Under the pieces are notes generated by a model. The model saw only the letters and a list, made by a program, of their open reading frames with translations. It was not told where the DNA came from and ran no database searches. The translations under genes were made by a program, and so were the position numbers. From Arthrobacter sp. B1I2 (GTDB taxonomy: Bacteria; Actinomycetota; Actinomycetes; Actinomycetales; Micrococcaceae): a stretch of 64,000 nt of DNA. The DNA lies in contig NZ_JAUSYC010000001.1 in assembly GCF_030816485.1 (NCBI RefSeq), forward strand, positions 1,860,001 to 1,924,000, written 5' to 3'. The first letter of the stretch is position 1. Each line of letters begins with the position of its first letter. Shown here in pieces: positions 50,373 through 59,161 of this stretch.

Positions 50373-51862
50373 CGGCGTCCACCACGGCCGGGGCTGCCGC
50401 GCTCATCCGTGAAGCGCTGGAGTTTTACCGCGACGACCCCCAGGCCGCCCAGGCGCTGCAGGGCTATGCGCGGCGGCTGGCTGAGCCATTGAGGATCGCC
50501 ATTGCAGGCATGGTGAAAGCCGGTAAGTCCACGCTGCTCAATGCCATCATCGGTGAGGAGATCGCGCCCACTGACACCGGCGAATGCACCCGGATCGTCA
50601 CGTGGTACCGGCACGGACACACTCCCCGCATCACGCTCCACCCCATAACCGGGGAGGCGCGGAACCTGCCGCTGAAGCGCGTGGACGGGCGCCTGGTCTT
50701 CGTCCTTGACGGCATCCCGGCGGAAGAAGTGGAACGGCTCGACGTCGAATGGCCGGCGCCGACACTTCAGTCCATGACGCTGATCGACACCCCCGGCATC
50801 GCTTCCCTCTCCCAGGATGTGTCCGCACGGTCCGTACGGTTCCTGACCCCGGAGGACTCGCCGTCGGAAGCTGATGCCGTCATCTACCTGATGCGCCACA
50901 TGCATGCCTCCGATCTCCGGTTCCTGGAGTCCTTCCGCGATACCGGGGCCGGTCGCTCGGGTACCGTCAACGCCATCGCGGTGTTGTCCCGGGCCGACGA
51001 GGTGGGAGCCGGACGCATCGACTCCCTTCTGTCCGCCGCCGGCATCGCGGAAAGGTACAGCCGGGACCCCAACCTCCGGAAGCTGGCGCTGGGCGTTGTC
51101 CCGGTGGCGGGCCTCCTGGCCCAAAGCGCCCGCACCCTGCGCCAGCCAGACTTTGCGGCCCTCCAGTTGCTGGCCACACTGGACCGGGCCGCGCGTGAAC
51201 GGATGATGCTTTCGGCCGACAGGTTCCGCCGGTCGAGGGAACCGGAAGCACTGACGGAAGAGGCGCGGTCATCGCTGCTGGAGCGCTATGGGCTTTTCGG
51301 TATCCGGCTGGCCGTGGTCCTCATCCGCAACGGGTACCCGGAGCCCACGCCGCTGGCCCATGAACTGACCCGGCGCAGCGGACTGGACCCGCTGCTGGAC
51401 GTTCTGGACCGGCAGTTCCAGGCGAGGGCAGAGGAGTTGAAGGCCAGGACCGCACTGGTGGCGGTAAGTAACCTCCTGGACAGCCGCCCCCGCCACGGAA
51501 CGGAACGGTTGGCGGCGTCCCTGGAACGGCTGCTGGTCAACGCGCATGAGTTCCGCGAGCTCCGGCTGCTGGCGGCCCTGCGGACCACGGAGGTGGAGCT
51601 GGCACCCGAACTCGCCGCCGAAGCCGAACAACTCATTGGCGGCCGCGGCGTGCCAGCGTACCTCCGGCTGGGCGTGGCACCGGATTCGGGCCCCGACGTG
51701 CTGGCGGGTGAAGCACGGCGCCGACTGGCCCGCTGGCGCAGGGTTGCCGAAAGCCCGTTGACTGCCAGATCCGCAGTTGAAGCATGCCGGGTGGTGGTCC
51801 GCAGCTGCGAGGGTGTCCTGGCGGACTGCGCAGGCAGGGACCGCCAGGCGCAGTCAGCGTAG
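50369..51862 (+). CDS. iniC: Dynamin-like GTPase, IniC type
   Basis: A 497-residue partner GTPase, matching mycobacterial IniC (about 493) in length. Motifs are G1 GMVKAGKSTLLNAII (about 46), G3 DTPGIASL (about 140) and G4 SRADE (about 207). Unlike IniA it has no hydrophobic paddle and so may be recruited by its neighbour. The start overlaps the IniA stop by 4 bases. Its stop is only 9 bases from the convergent membrane-protein gene. Functional pairing of two dynamins by coexpression is known in several bacteria and is inferred here. Confidence 0.88.
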   Translation: MTASTTAGAAALIREALEFYRDDPQAAQALQGYARRLAEPLRIAIAGMVKAGKSTLLNAIIGEEIAPTDTGECTRIVTWYRHGHTPRITLHPITGEARNLPLKRVDGRLVFVLDGIPAEEVERLDVEWPAPTLQSMTLIDTPGIASLSQDVSARSVRFLTPEDSPSEADAVIYLMRHMHASDLRFLESFRDTGAGRSGTVNAIAVLSRADEVGAGRIDSLLSAAGIAERYSRDPNLRKLALGVVPVAGLLAQSARTLRQPDFAALQLLATLDRAARERMMLSADRFRRSREPEALTEEARSSLLERYGLFGIRLAVVLIRNGYPEPTPLAHELTRRSGLDPLLDVLDRQFQARAEELKARTALVAVSNLLDSRPRHGTERLAASLERLLVNAHEFRELRLLAALRTTEVELAPELAAEAEQLIGGRGVPAYLRLGVAPDSGPDVLAGEARRRLARWRRVAESPLTARSAVEACRVVVRSCEGVLADCAGRDRQAQSA

Positions 51863-51871
51863 GGCATGGGC

Positions 51872-52441
51872 TCAACCCGGGCTGTGCTCCCGCTGCAGCC
51901 AGGCTCCGGCGGACGGCAGGAACAGAAACACCAGCCCGGCGACCGCCAGGAGCAGGCCGGCGCCCCACAACATCACCACGTAGCTGCCGGCGTCACCGCC
52001 GGGCACCAGGAACGCGGACGCCAGAAGCAGGAGAGGCAGGTGGCTGGCCAGCAGCGGAACCAGGACCCAGCGGGCCCAGTTCCGGCGGCCCAGCACCGCC
52101 GCCAGAGCGGCCGCCTCGAGGAGCGTCACCAGCAGCAGTGCGCCAATGCTTCCCCAGAAGACCATTTCCGCTGCCGTACCCACCGATTCTGCGTCGCTGC
52201 CGGACGCCATGTCTGCCACCACGCCGCGGAGCCGCTGCAGGTTGGACTCACGGGCCGCGAAGGATCCCAGCAGGACGGCCAGCCCCGCGGCAAAGCTGGA
52301 GAACCAGAGCGTGCGGGCCGTGCGGACTGTCCGGGGCGCCGGGGGACTGACCGGAATGGGCGGCGGCGCAGAGTAGGACAGGCCGGGCCTCGGTGGGGGA
52401 GCCGACGGGCGGCGCTCGTCACCGCCGGGCTGGAACGCCAT
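51872..52441 (-). CDS. Predicted four-helix membrane protein of unknown function
   Basis: A 189-residue protein with a Pro-rich cytoplasmic start (PPPRPGLSYSAPPPIPV) and four hydrophobic segments starting at LWFSSFAAGLAVLLGSFAA. It has no recognised domain. The start ATG is 5 bases after the PLDc_N gene stop on the same strand, so it is probably cotranscribed with it. Length and topology are similar to actinobacterial hypotheticals. Confidence 0.7.
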   Translation of the reverse strand: MAFQPGGDERRPSAPPPRPGLSYSAPPPIPVSPPAPRTVRTARTLWFSSFAAGLAVLLGSFAARESNLQRLRGVVADMASGSDAESVGTAAEMVFWGSIGALLLVTLLEAAALAAVLGRRNWARWVLVPLLASHLPLLLLASAFLVPGGDAGSYVVMLWGAGLLLAVAGLVFLFLPSAGAWLQREHSPG

Positions 52442-52446
52442 GGGCG

Positions 52447-52836
52447 TTATTTCAGTCCGTCGGTATCATGTTCGTCGGTGCCGCGCTGGCCTTTCCCGCC
52501 GTCCTCTTTGGCCTTTCCCTCCAGCTCGTCCCGGAGTTTCTTCAGGCGCTCGGCCTCTGCCTGGCTGCGGCGGCGGGCCTCGAGATTGCGGAGGAAGTCC
52601 GGATCATCATCCGGAGCCACGGGATGCGGGTAGCCCGGCCTCGGCTGGGCTGTACCCCGCGGCCTGCCAATCAGCAGCCACAGGATGGCGCCCAAAACGG
52701 GCAGGACGATCTGTACGATGATCCATGCCGGTTTCGAAATTCCCCGGGTCAGGCGGCCCTCAGTGCGGATCACGTCCACCAGGCCATACACAAAGATGAC
52801 GAGGACTGCGACGGCCAAAGCCACACGGAAGAGCAT
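52447..52836 (-). CDS. PLDc N-terminal domain membrane protein
   Basis: A 129-residue protein with two N-terminal helices (RVALAVAVLVIFVYGLVDVI and WIIVQIVLPVLGAILWLLIG) separated by a short loop, the pattern of the phospholipase-D-nuclease N-terminal (PLDc_N) domain. The C-terminal 60 residues are charged and probably form a coiled coil (EARRRSQAEAERLKKL). The catalytic HKD part of phospholipase D is missing, so no nuclease activity is expected. It is divergent from the DUF4229 gene and lies next to menaquinone genes. Confidence 0.82.
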   Translation of the reverse strand: MLFRVALAVAVLVIFVYGLVDVIRTEGRLTRGISKPAWIIVQIVLPVLGAILWLLIGRPRGTAQPRPGYPHPVAPDDDPDFLRNLEARRRSQAEAERLKKLRDELEGKAKEDGGKGQRGTDEHDTDGLK

Positions 52837-52897
52837 GCCATTAAGTCTATCGTCAGGACGCGCAGGGGCCGCGGGCGGAGGCGGCTAAACTTGAATA

Positions 52898-53209
52898 GTG
52901 GCCTTTTTGAAATATTCCCTGATCCGGCTGGCAATCTTCGTGCCCCTGTTTGCCCTGTTCGCGCTTCTGCAGGTGGGGGTGCTGATGTCCGTGATCTGCG
53001 CCGCGCTCATTGCCTTCGCCATTAGCTACCTGTTCTTCCAGAAACAGCGCGACGCTGCCGCGGCGGCCCTGCAGCACCGCTTCTCGGGCAAGGCCAAGCC
53101 GCTGCGCTCCGCCGGTGAGGTCCAGGACGCCAACGCCGAGGACGCCCTGCTGGACGCCAACCCGGATATCACCATCAACAACGCCAAAGGCGGCAACACC
53201 AAGGGCTAG
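52898..53209 (+). CDS. DUF4229 small membrane protein
   Basis: A 103-residue protein with two helices (LAIFVPLFALFALLQVG and VICAALIAFAISYLFF), then a hydrophilic tail. It matches DUF4229 by start MAFLKYSLIRLA and size. GTG at 52898 is the start. It is adjacent to menA in related actinobacteria, and its role is unknown. Its TAG stop shares the CTAG at 53206-53209 with the stop of convergent menA. Confidence 0.8.
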   Translation: MAFLKYSLIRLAIFVPLFALFALLQVGVLMSVICAALIAFAISYLFFQKQRDAAAAALQHRFSGKAKPLRSAGEVQDANAEDALLDANPDITINNAKGGNTKG

Positions 53210-54087
53210 AACCCGTGGCTGAGGATCAGCCCCAGTGAGAACAGCACGCTGTAGCCAAGGTTGATCAGGCCGGTCTGCTTCAGGACCGGGATCAGGCTCT
53301 TGCGTTTCCGTCCGTTGATCATCAGCCAGGCCGGCATCAGGCAGGCCGGAATAAGCAGCAGCACGATCAGGATCCATGGCCGGCCCGGGGCCAGGATCAC
53401 CACCAGCAGGATGGCGACGGCGAGCATCAGGACGTAGCTTTCGCGCGCGTGCTTGTCCCCCAGCCGCACGGCCAGGGTCTTCTTGCCGGCCTGCATGTCG
53501 GTGGGGATGTCCCGGACATTGTTGGCCATGAGCAGCGCAGTGGCGATCAGTCCGGTGCCGATGGCGCCGATGACCGCGGACAGGCTGATGTGCCCGGCCT
53601 GTGTGTACGTGGTGCCCAGCGTGGCCACCAGGCCGAAGAAGACGAAGACGAAAAGGTCGCCCAGGCCCATGTAGCCGTAGGGGTTCTTGCCGCCGGTGTA
53701 GCCCCAGGCGGCCATGACGCAGCCGAGCCCCACCAGAATCAGCCACCACGCCTGGGTGAGGAACACCAAAACCAGGCCGAAAACCATGGCCAGGGCAAAC
53801 GTACCGAGCGCCGCCCACTTGACGTGTTCAGGCTGGGCGGCACCGGAGCCCACCAGCCGCAGCGGACCCACACGGTCATCGTCAGTCCCGCGGATGCCGT
53901 CCGAATAGTCGTTGGCGAAGTTCACGCCCACTTGGAGGAGGAGCGCCACCAGCGCCGCGAGGATGGCGTTGGGCAGCAGGAACGAGCCCATCTCGTAGGC
54001 TGCGGCAGTGCCGATCAGCACCGGCGCGATCGCTGCCGGCAGCGTCCGGAGTCGGGCGCCTTGGATCCATTGGGCGGCTGTGGCCAC
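53206..54087 (-). CDS. menA: 1,4-dihydroxy-2-naphthoate polyprenyltransferase
   Basis: A 293-residue, about eight-helix UbiA-family enzyme that joins a polyprenyl chain to dihydroxynaphthoate to give demethylmenaquinone. The two Asp-rich motifs are NFANDYSDGIRGTDDD (near residue 60) and DIPTDMQAGKKTLAVRLG. GTG at 54087 has GAGGT 7 bases upstream; a longer frame from 54138 is rejected. It is 75 bases downstream of menE on the same strand. Confidence 0.94.
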   Translation of the reverse strand: MATAAQWIQGARLRTLPAAIAPVLIGTAAAYEMGSFLLPNAILAALVALLLQVGVNFANDYSDGIRGTDDDRVGPLRLVGSGAAQPEHVKWAALGTFALAMVFGLVLVFLTQAWWLILVGLGCVMAAWGYTGGKNPYGYMGLGDLFVFVFFGLVATLGTTYTQAGHISLSAVIGAIGTGLIATALLMANNVRDIPTDMQAGKKTLAVRLGDKHARESYVLMLAVAILLVVILAPGRPWILIVLLLIPACLMPAWLMINGRKRKSLIPVLKQTGLINLGYSVLFSLGLILSHGF

Positions 54088-54162
54088 GGTTAGTACCTCG
54101 TGTTGTTTCGGTAAGACGGCAGGATAAGACATGCGCACCCGCCGCGGCGGTGCAGGTCCACT

Positions 54163-55353
54163 CTACTTTCCCCCGTGCAGGGCGCTGAGTTGGGCGGTCA
54201 TGGCGAGCCGGTCCGGTTTGCCGTTGGGCAGCATCCGCAGGGCCGGAGCGGTGAGGACGGTCTTGGGTGCCAGGACTCCCAGTTGCTGCTGCCACTGCTG
54301 CTGGAGTACGACGGCGGTGTCCCCGGCTTCCCGGGCCCCGTCTTCTCCGGCAAGGGCCACAAAGGCGGCCACGGCCTGGCCCCATTCCGCGGACGGGACG
54401 CCGGCCACGAAAGCCGCGGCGACGGCGCCGGACTTTTCCAGCTGCTCCTGGACGTGCCCCGCGGAGACCTTCACGCCCCCGGTGATGATGACGTCGTCGG
54501 CCCGGCCCAGCACCGTGAGCCGGCCGTCGTCGTCGATGGAGCCCAGGTCGCTGGTGCGGTACCAGCGCACGCCGTCCTCCTCGAAGAATGTTCCGGTTTC
54601 CTCGTCCGGTGCCTCGATGTAGCCGGCGGCCACCGTGTCCCCGCCCAGCAAAATCCGGCCGTCCGCGGCCACCCGGACCGAGACACCTTCCAGGGGGTAG
54701 CCGTCGTACACGCAGCCGCCGGAGGTTTCCGCGGAACCATAGGTGGTGACGACCCGGACACCGGCGTCCCGGGCGGCTGCCAGCAGGGCCGGGGGTGCGG
54801 GGGCGCCGCCCAGCAGGATGGCATTGAACCGGCGCAGTACGGCAAGCGTGTCCGGCGAGGGATCGTCCAGGAGCCGCTGCAGCTGGGTGGGAACCAGCGA
54901 CGTGAAGCGGATTTTGTCCGTCAGCTCCAGTGCGGCGGCGGTGAAGGCCTCCGGGGTGAAGCCGCCGGACATGTCCATGACCCAGGGCCGGGTGCCGGCG
55001 AACAGGGAGCGCACCAGCACCTGGATGCCGGCGACGAACTGGACCGGCAGTGCCAGCAGCCACTGCCCCTCGCCCTTGAGCCGCAGGGCGGTGGCCATCG
55101 AGGAAGCGGCCAGGGATTCCACGGTCAGCACGGTTGCCTTGGGTGTGCCGGTGGAACCGGAGGTGCGGACAACGGCCACGGCGTCGTCGCAGCCCGGGGT
55201 TTCCACGTGGCCCACCACCAGTCCGCCGTCCGGCCCAACGGACAGTTCGACGGCGGGGCCCTCACCGTGGAGGGCGGCCGCGAGGGCTTTCAGGGCAGGT
55301 TCGATGTTCAGGGGCCCGGTTGGGGCGGGCGCCGGTGTTGCTTCGCTGTTCAT
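54163..55353 (-). CDS. menE: O-succinylbenzoate-CoA ligase
   Basis: A 396-residue ANL-family ligase, shorter than usual (about 480) because the N-terminal part is reduced, as often in actinobacteria. The P-loop is TSGSTGTPKATVLT (about 70), the adenylate motif TTYGSAETSGG (about 203), and the C-terminal hinge WYRTSDLGSIDDDGRL. The terminal Lys is in NGKPDR. It activates o-succinylbenzoate for menaquinone synthesis. AGGA precedes the ATG, and menB lies 12 bases upstream. Confidence 0.93.
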   Translation of the reverse strand: MNSEATPAPAPTGPLNIEPALKALAAALHGEGPAVELSVGPDGGLVVGHVETPGCDDAVAVVRTSGSTGTPKATVLTVESLAASSMATALRLKGEGQWLLALPVQFVAGIQVLVRSLFAGTRPWVMDMSGGFTPEAFTAAALELTDKIRFTSLVPTQLQRLLDDPSPDTLAVLRRFNAILLGGAPAPPALLAAARDAGVRVVTTYGSAETSGGCVYDGYPLEGVSVRVAADGRILLGGDTVAAGYIEAPDEETGTFFEEDGVRWYRTSDLGSIDDDGRLTVLGRADDVIITGGVKVSAGHVQEQLEKSGAVAAAFVAGVPSAEWGQAVAAFVALAGEDGAREAGDTAVVLQQQWQQQLGVLAPKTVLTAPALRMLPNGKPDRLAMTAQLSALHGGK

Positions 55354-55365
55354 TGCCGTCCTGCC

Positions 55366-56319
55366 TTAGAAGTAGTGCGGGAAGCGTGACCAGTCGGGGT
55401 CGCGTTTTTGCAGGAAGGCCTCCTTGCCCTCCACCGCCTCGTCCGTCATATAGGCCAGCCGGGTGGCTTCGCCGGCGAACACCTGCTGGCCGGCCAGGCC
55501 GTCGTCCGCGAGGTTGAAGGCGAACTTCAGCATGCGGATGGCCTGCGGGGACTGGCGGGCGATGTCCGCGGCATACTCGAGCGCCACCTCCTCCAGCCGT
55601 TGGTGGTCCACGGCCTCATTCACCGCGCCCATCCGGACCATGTCCTCAGCGGAATATTCGCGGGCCAGGAAGAAGATCTCCCGGGCGGTCTTCTGCCCCA
55701 CCTGGCGGGCCAGCAGCGCAGAGCCGTAGCCGGCGTCGAAACTGCCCACGGTGGCGTCCGTCTGCTTGAACCTGCCGTGCTGCCGGGATGCGATGGTGAG
55801 GTCGGCGACAACGTGCAGCGAGTGGCCGCCGCCGGCCGCCCAGCCGTTGACAACGGCAATGACCACTTTGGGCATGGTGCGCATCAGCCGCTGGACTTCC
55901 AGGATGTGCAGCCTGCCGGCACGGGCGGGATCGATGGTTTCCTGGGTCTCGCCGTCGGCATATTTGTAGCCGTCCCGGCCGCGGATCCGCTGGTCGCCGC
56001 CGGAACAGAAGGAGTGGCCGCCGTCCTTGGGGGAGGGGCCGTTGCCAGTGAGCAGGACGGTGGCAACGTCCGGCGTCATCCGGGCGTGGTCCATCGCGCG
56101 GTAAAGCTCATCCACGGTGCCCGGCCGGAACGCGTTGCGGACCTCGGGGCGGTTGAACGCAATCCGGACCGTGGGCAAATCACGCACCCAGCCGCCGTCG
56201 GAATCCCGCTCCACCTGGCGGTGGTAGGTCATGTCCTGGAAGTCCTCGAAGCCGGAGACCACCCGCCAGCGCGTGGGATCGAAGACGTCGGACACCGGTG
56301 CGGGGATCTGGTTGCTCAC
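55366..56319 (-). CDS. menB: 1,4-dihydroxy-2-naphthoyl-CoA synthase
   Basis: A 317-residue crotonase-family enzyme closing the naphthoate ring. Features are HSFCSGGDQRIRGRDGYKY with the active-site Gly-Gly-Asp region, VNGWAAGGGHSLHVVADLTI for the oxyanion hole, and FDAGYGSALLARQVG. The start is GTG at 56319. It is the first gene of the menB-menE-menA run on the minus strand. Confidence 0.95.
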   Translation of the reverse strand: MSNQIPAPVSDVFDPTRWRVVSGFEDFQDMTYHRQVERDSDGGWVRDLPTVRIAFNRPEVRNAFRPGTVDELYRAMDHARMTPDVATVLLTGNGPSPKDGGHSFCSGGDQRIRGRDGYKYADGETQETIDPARAGRLHILEVQRLMRTMPKVVIAVVNGWAAGGGHSLHVVADLTIASRQHGRFKQTDATVGSFDAGYGSALLARQVGQKTAREIFFLAREYSAEDMVRMGAVNEAVDHQRLEEVALEYAADIARQSPQAIRMLKFAFNLADDGLAGQQVFAGEATRLAYMTDEAVEGKEAFLQKRDPDWSRFPHYF

Positions 56320-56341
56320 CGTCCAAGTCTAGTAATCGGCG

Positions 56342-56782
56342 TCAGCTGATGCAGAACTCGTTGCCCTCGGGGTCCGCCATGGTGTGCCAGGAATGCGGCC
56401 CCTGCCGCGCCGACCATAGGAAGGAAGCGCCGCGGGCCTCGAGCTCGCGCCGCACCTCGTCCTTGTCCCGGCCGTCCAGCCTCACGTCCCAGTGCACGCG
56501 GTTTTTCACGATTTTCTCCTCCGGTGCCGTCTGGAACAGCATGCGCCGGGCGGGGGCCTTGGCTGCAATCTCCTCCGGCGGCCGGATGGCGGCACCGTCC
56601 TTCCACACCAGGTTGCCGCGGTGCGTCATGGTCTGGTCCCCGGTGGCGAAACCCTGCTCGATCATGGAGCGGATGAACCCGGCATCCTGTGGTTCCACCG
56701 CCCACTGCAGGGTTTCCGCCCACCAGTCGGCGAGCTCATGCGGCCTGGCGGAATCGATGACTATCTGGATGTTCAGTCCCAT
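56342..56782 (-). CDS. VOC (glyoxalase/bleomycin resistance) family protein
   Basis: A 146-residue vicinal-oxygen-chelate protein. The N-terminal strand is NIQIVIDSARPHELADWWAE and the end is MADPEGNEFCIS, which carries the usual Asp-Pro-x-Gly-Asn-x-Phe. Metal ligands are not obvious, so function (resistance or metabolism) is unknown. It lies 22 bases upstream of menB in the same direction and may be cotranscribed. Confidence 0.86.
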   Translation of the reverse strand: MGLNIQIVIDSARPHELADWWAETLQWAVEPQDAGFIRSMIEQGFATGDQTMTHRGNLVWKDGAAIRPPEEIAAKAPARRMLFQTAPEEKIVKNRVHWDVRLDGRDKDEVRRELEARGASFLWSARQGPHSWHTMADPEGNEFCIS

Positions 56783-56854
56783 CCGTCCACGGTAGAGGCG
56801 GCATGGGCGATGCGGAAGATCCCCATGAAAGTTCCTGTAAGCCGAAAAGTATTC

Positions 56855-56883
56855 TTGACATTATGTCATGACATACGTCACAG
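56855..56883 (+). promoter_or_regulatory. Promoter/operator with 14-bp palindrome
   Basis: TTGACA at 56855-56860 is a -35-like box; a good -10 is not evident. TATGTCATGACATA at 56862-56875 is a perfect palindrome, and TGACATTATGTCA at 56856-56868 is a second overlapping dyad. Stacked TGTCA-type sites are typical of GntR-family operators. No regulator gene is adjacent. Confidence 0.5.
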
Positions 56884-56934
56884 TTTTCTTCGGAAAGGCT
56901 TTTCCCTAGCTATAGCGAGAGACAGGACAGAGCA

Positions 56935-58209
56935 TTGTCAGAGAAGACAAGAATCTCCAGCATCACCCGCCGCCAGTTTGGGCTGACGGCTTTCGGACTG
57001 TCGGCCTTGGCCGCTGGACTCACGGCCTGCAGCGGGGGAGGAGGGGGTTCCTCTGATGGAGGCTCCAAGACCCTGCAGCTTATCCTGTCCGGGGACACCA
57101 ACCAGGGCGGTGCCTTTGCTGCGGCGGCGAAAAAGTACAAGGAAGCCACCGGCATCACCATCGAAGTGGTTGACGTTCCCACGGCTGACATCACCACCAA
57201 GCTGAAGAACGCGGCCACGGCGAATGACCTGCCGGCCCTGGCCCGTGTCACCGGGCTGGATCCACTCTGGGCCAACCAGCTCCAGGACCTGTCGGACATT
57301 GCCAAGTCCCACGGGATCGACGAAAAGTACCTCCAGAAGTCACCGGACGGCATCATCCCCGCCATCCCCTCGGACCTCACCGCCGTGGGCCTGTTCGTCA
57401 ACAAGAGCCTGTTCGACAAGGCCGGCGTCAAGTACCCGACCGCCATCGAGAACACCTGGACCTGGGACGAATTCATCGCGGCCGTCAACCAGGTCCGCGA
57501 GAAGGCCGGCGCCAAGTACGGCGTGGTCATGGACCGCTCCGGACACCGCCTGCGCGCCATGATGTACGAGTTCGGCAGCACGGCCTTCGCCAAGGAAAAC
57601 GGCAAGTACACTGGCGACGCCAAGGCCGTGGAGACCCTGGAGTACTTCCGGAAAATCAACGATGACCAGACCATGCCCAAGTCCGTCTGGCTCAGCGGCG
57701 AGGACGGAAACGCGATGTTCAAGAGCGGCCAGGTTGCTGCCTACTATTCCGGCAGCTGGCAGGTTGCCGATTTCAACAAGAACATCAAGGACTTCGAATG
57801 GCTGTCGGTCCCGCTGCCGAAGAAGGAAGTCAACGCCACCAACCTGGGCGGCGGGTTCATGGTCGCCTTCAAGGACACCGGCGCGGACGAGGAAGCCAAG
57901 AAGTTCATCGACTGGTTCTATGAGGACGCCAACTACATCGAGTTCGCGCAGCTGGGGGGCTACCTGCCCGCCAAGGACCTCAAGGTGGAGTACCAGTTCC
58001 AGCAGCCTTCCTTCGAGCTTTACCAAAAGCAGATCGCCGCCAACCAGGCCAAGGGCGACAACGCCATCAAACGCGTCGTGGCCGAGGCCTATGCCGAGAC
58101 GCCGTTCTCCGGCGACCCGCTGCGGGAGGAGACCGTGAAAATGCTCTCCGGGGGCCAGGACGCCAAGACCACGGTGGACAACATCGTGAAGCTCTACAAC
58201 GGGGCCTGA
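56935..58209 (+). CDS. Sugar ABC transporter substrate-binding lipoprotein (fourth importer)
   Basis: A 424-residue binding protein of the CUT1 type. The TTG at 56935 has AGGAC about 6 bases upstream. The signal peptide has a twin-arginine pattern (ITRRQFGLTAFG), a hydrophobic run and the lipobox LTAC near residue 32, followed by a Gly-rich linker. The mature protein opens LQLILSGDTNQGGAF. It begins the operon with permeases at 58214 and 59162 and the unknown enzyme at 60174. The palindrome at 56862 probably controls it. Confidence 0.93.
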   Translation: MSEKTRISSITRRQFGLTAFGLSALAAGLTACSGGGGGSSDGGSKTLQLILSGDTNQGGAFAAAAKKYKEATGITIEVVDVPTADITTKLKNAATANDLPALARVTGLDPLWANQLQDLSDIAKSHGIDEKYLQKSPDGIIPAIPSDLTAVGLFVNKSLFDKAGVKYPTAIENTWTWDEFIAAVNQVREKAGAKYGVVMDRSGHRLRAMMYEFGSTAFAKENGKYTGDAKAVETLEYFRKINDDQTMPKSVWLSGEDGNAMFKSGQVAAYYSGSWQVADFNKNIKDFEWLSVPLPKKEVNATNLGGGFMVAFKDTGADEEAKKFIDWFYEDANYIEFAQLGGYLPAKDLKVEYQFQQPSFELYQKQIAANQAKGDNAIKRVVAEAYAETPFSGDPLREETVKMLSGGQDAKTTVDNIVKLYNGA

Positions 58210-58213
58210 TCCC

Positions 58214-59158
58214 GTGGCCCAACCAACCATCAGCACTGCGGCGGCGCCGGACACGCCCGCGCCGCCGCCGGTCCGGAGCAAATCCGCGCATAAACGCCGG
58301 AACCGCTATGTCGTCGCACCGCTGGTGCTGATCGGCGTCAACGTTGTCCTCTTCCTGGTCTTCTTCGTGTGGCCGGGGGCGCTGGGCCTGCTGTACTCCT
58401 TCACGGACTACCGCGGCATCGGCAAGCTGCACTTCATCGGCCTGGCCAACTTCCAGAAACTCTTCGCTGATGGAAGCTTCTACGCCGCGCTGGGCAGGAC
58501 CTTCGTGTACACCGTCCTGTCCGTTCCGCTGGTCTACGTCTGTTCCCTGGGAGTCGCCGCGCTGCTGGTCAGCAAGGCGGTCCGCGGCCGCACCGCGGCC
58601 AAGATGGTGATCTTCCTGCCCTGGCTGATCTCCCCCATCGTGGTGGGCGTCATCTGGAAGTGGCTGTTTGGCCAGGACTTCGGGTTCGTGAACTTCGTGA
58701 TCTCCACCCTCGGCGGAAATCCGCTGCCGTGGTCCAGCGACGGCAACCTGGCGCTGGCCGTGGTCATCTTCGCGTCGGCCTGGGGCGGCACCGCCTTCAA
58801 CATGCTGCTGTTCATCGCGGCCTTGAAGAACATCCCGGAATCCCTCCTGGAGGCAGCGGAGCTGGACGGCGCCAACGCCTGGCAGCGCTTCCGGCACGTC
58901 ACCCTGCCGGGCATCGCGCCGACGTCGTTCATGGTCATCCTGCTCTCCACCATCCATGCCATGAAGGAATTCGCCATGATCCAGGCGCTGACCGGCGGTG
59001 GGCCGGGGACGCAGAACACCCTGATCGTCCAGTACATCTACAAAACCGGTTTTGAGCAGTCAAAGGTGGGCTACGCCAGCGCGGCCTCCATGGTGCTGAT
59101 GGTGGTCCTGCTGGCCATCGCCCTCATCCAGCTGCGGTTCAACCGGAAGAAGGGCTGA
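58214..59158 (+). CDS. Sugar ABC transporter permease, MalF type
   Basis: A 314-residue permease with about six helices, starting with VLIGVNVVLFLVFFVWPGAL. The EAA loop is LEAAELDGANAWQRF. GTG at 58214 lies 4 bases after the binding-protein stop. It pairs with the permease at 59162. The ATPase is not present in the window. Confidence 0.93.
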   Translation: MAQPTISTAAAPDTPAPPPVRSKSAHKRRNRYVVAPLVLIGVNVVLFLVFFVWPGALGLLYSFTDYRGIGKLHFIGLANFQKLFADGSFYAALGRTFVYTVLSVPLVYVCSLGVAALLVSKAVRGRTAAKMVIFLPWLISPIVVGVIWKWLFGQDFGFVNFVISTLGGNPLPWSSDGNLALAVVIFASAWGGTAFNMLLFIAALKNIPESLLEAAELDGANAWQRFRHVTLPGIAPTSFMVILLSTIHAMKEFAMIQALTGGGPGTQNTLIVQYIYKTGFEQSKVGYASAASMVLMVVLLAIALIQLRFNRKKG

Positions 59159-59161
59159 CCC

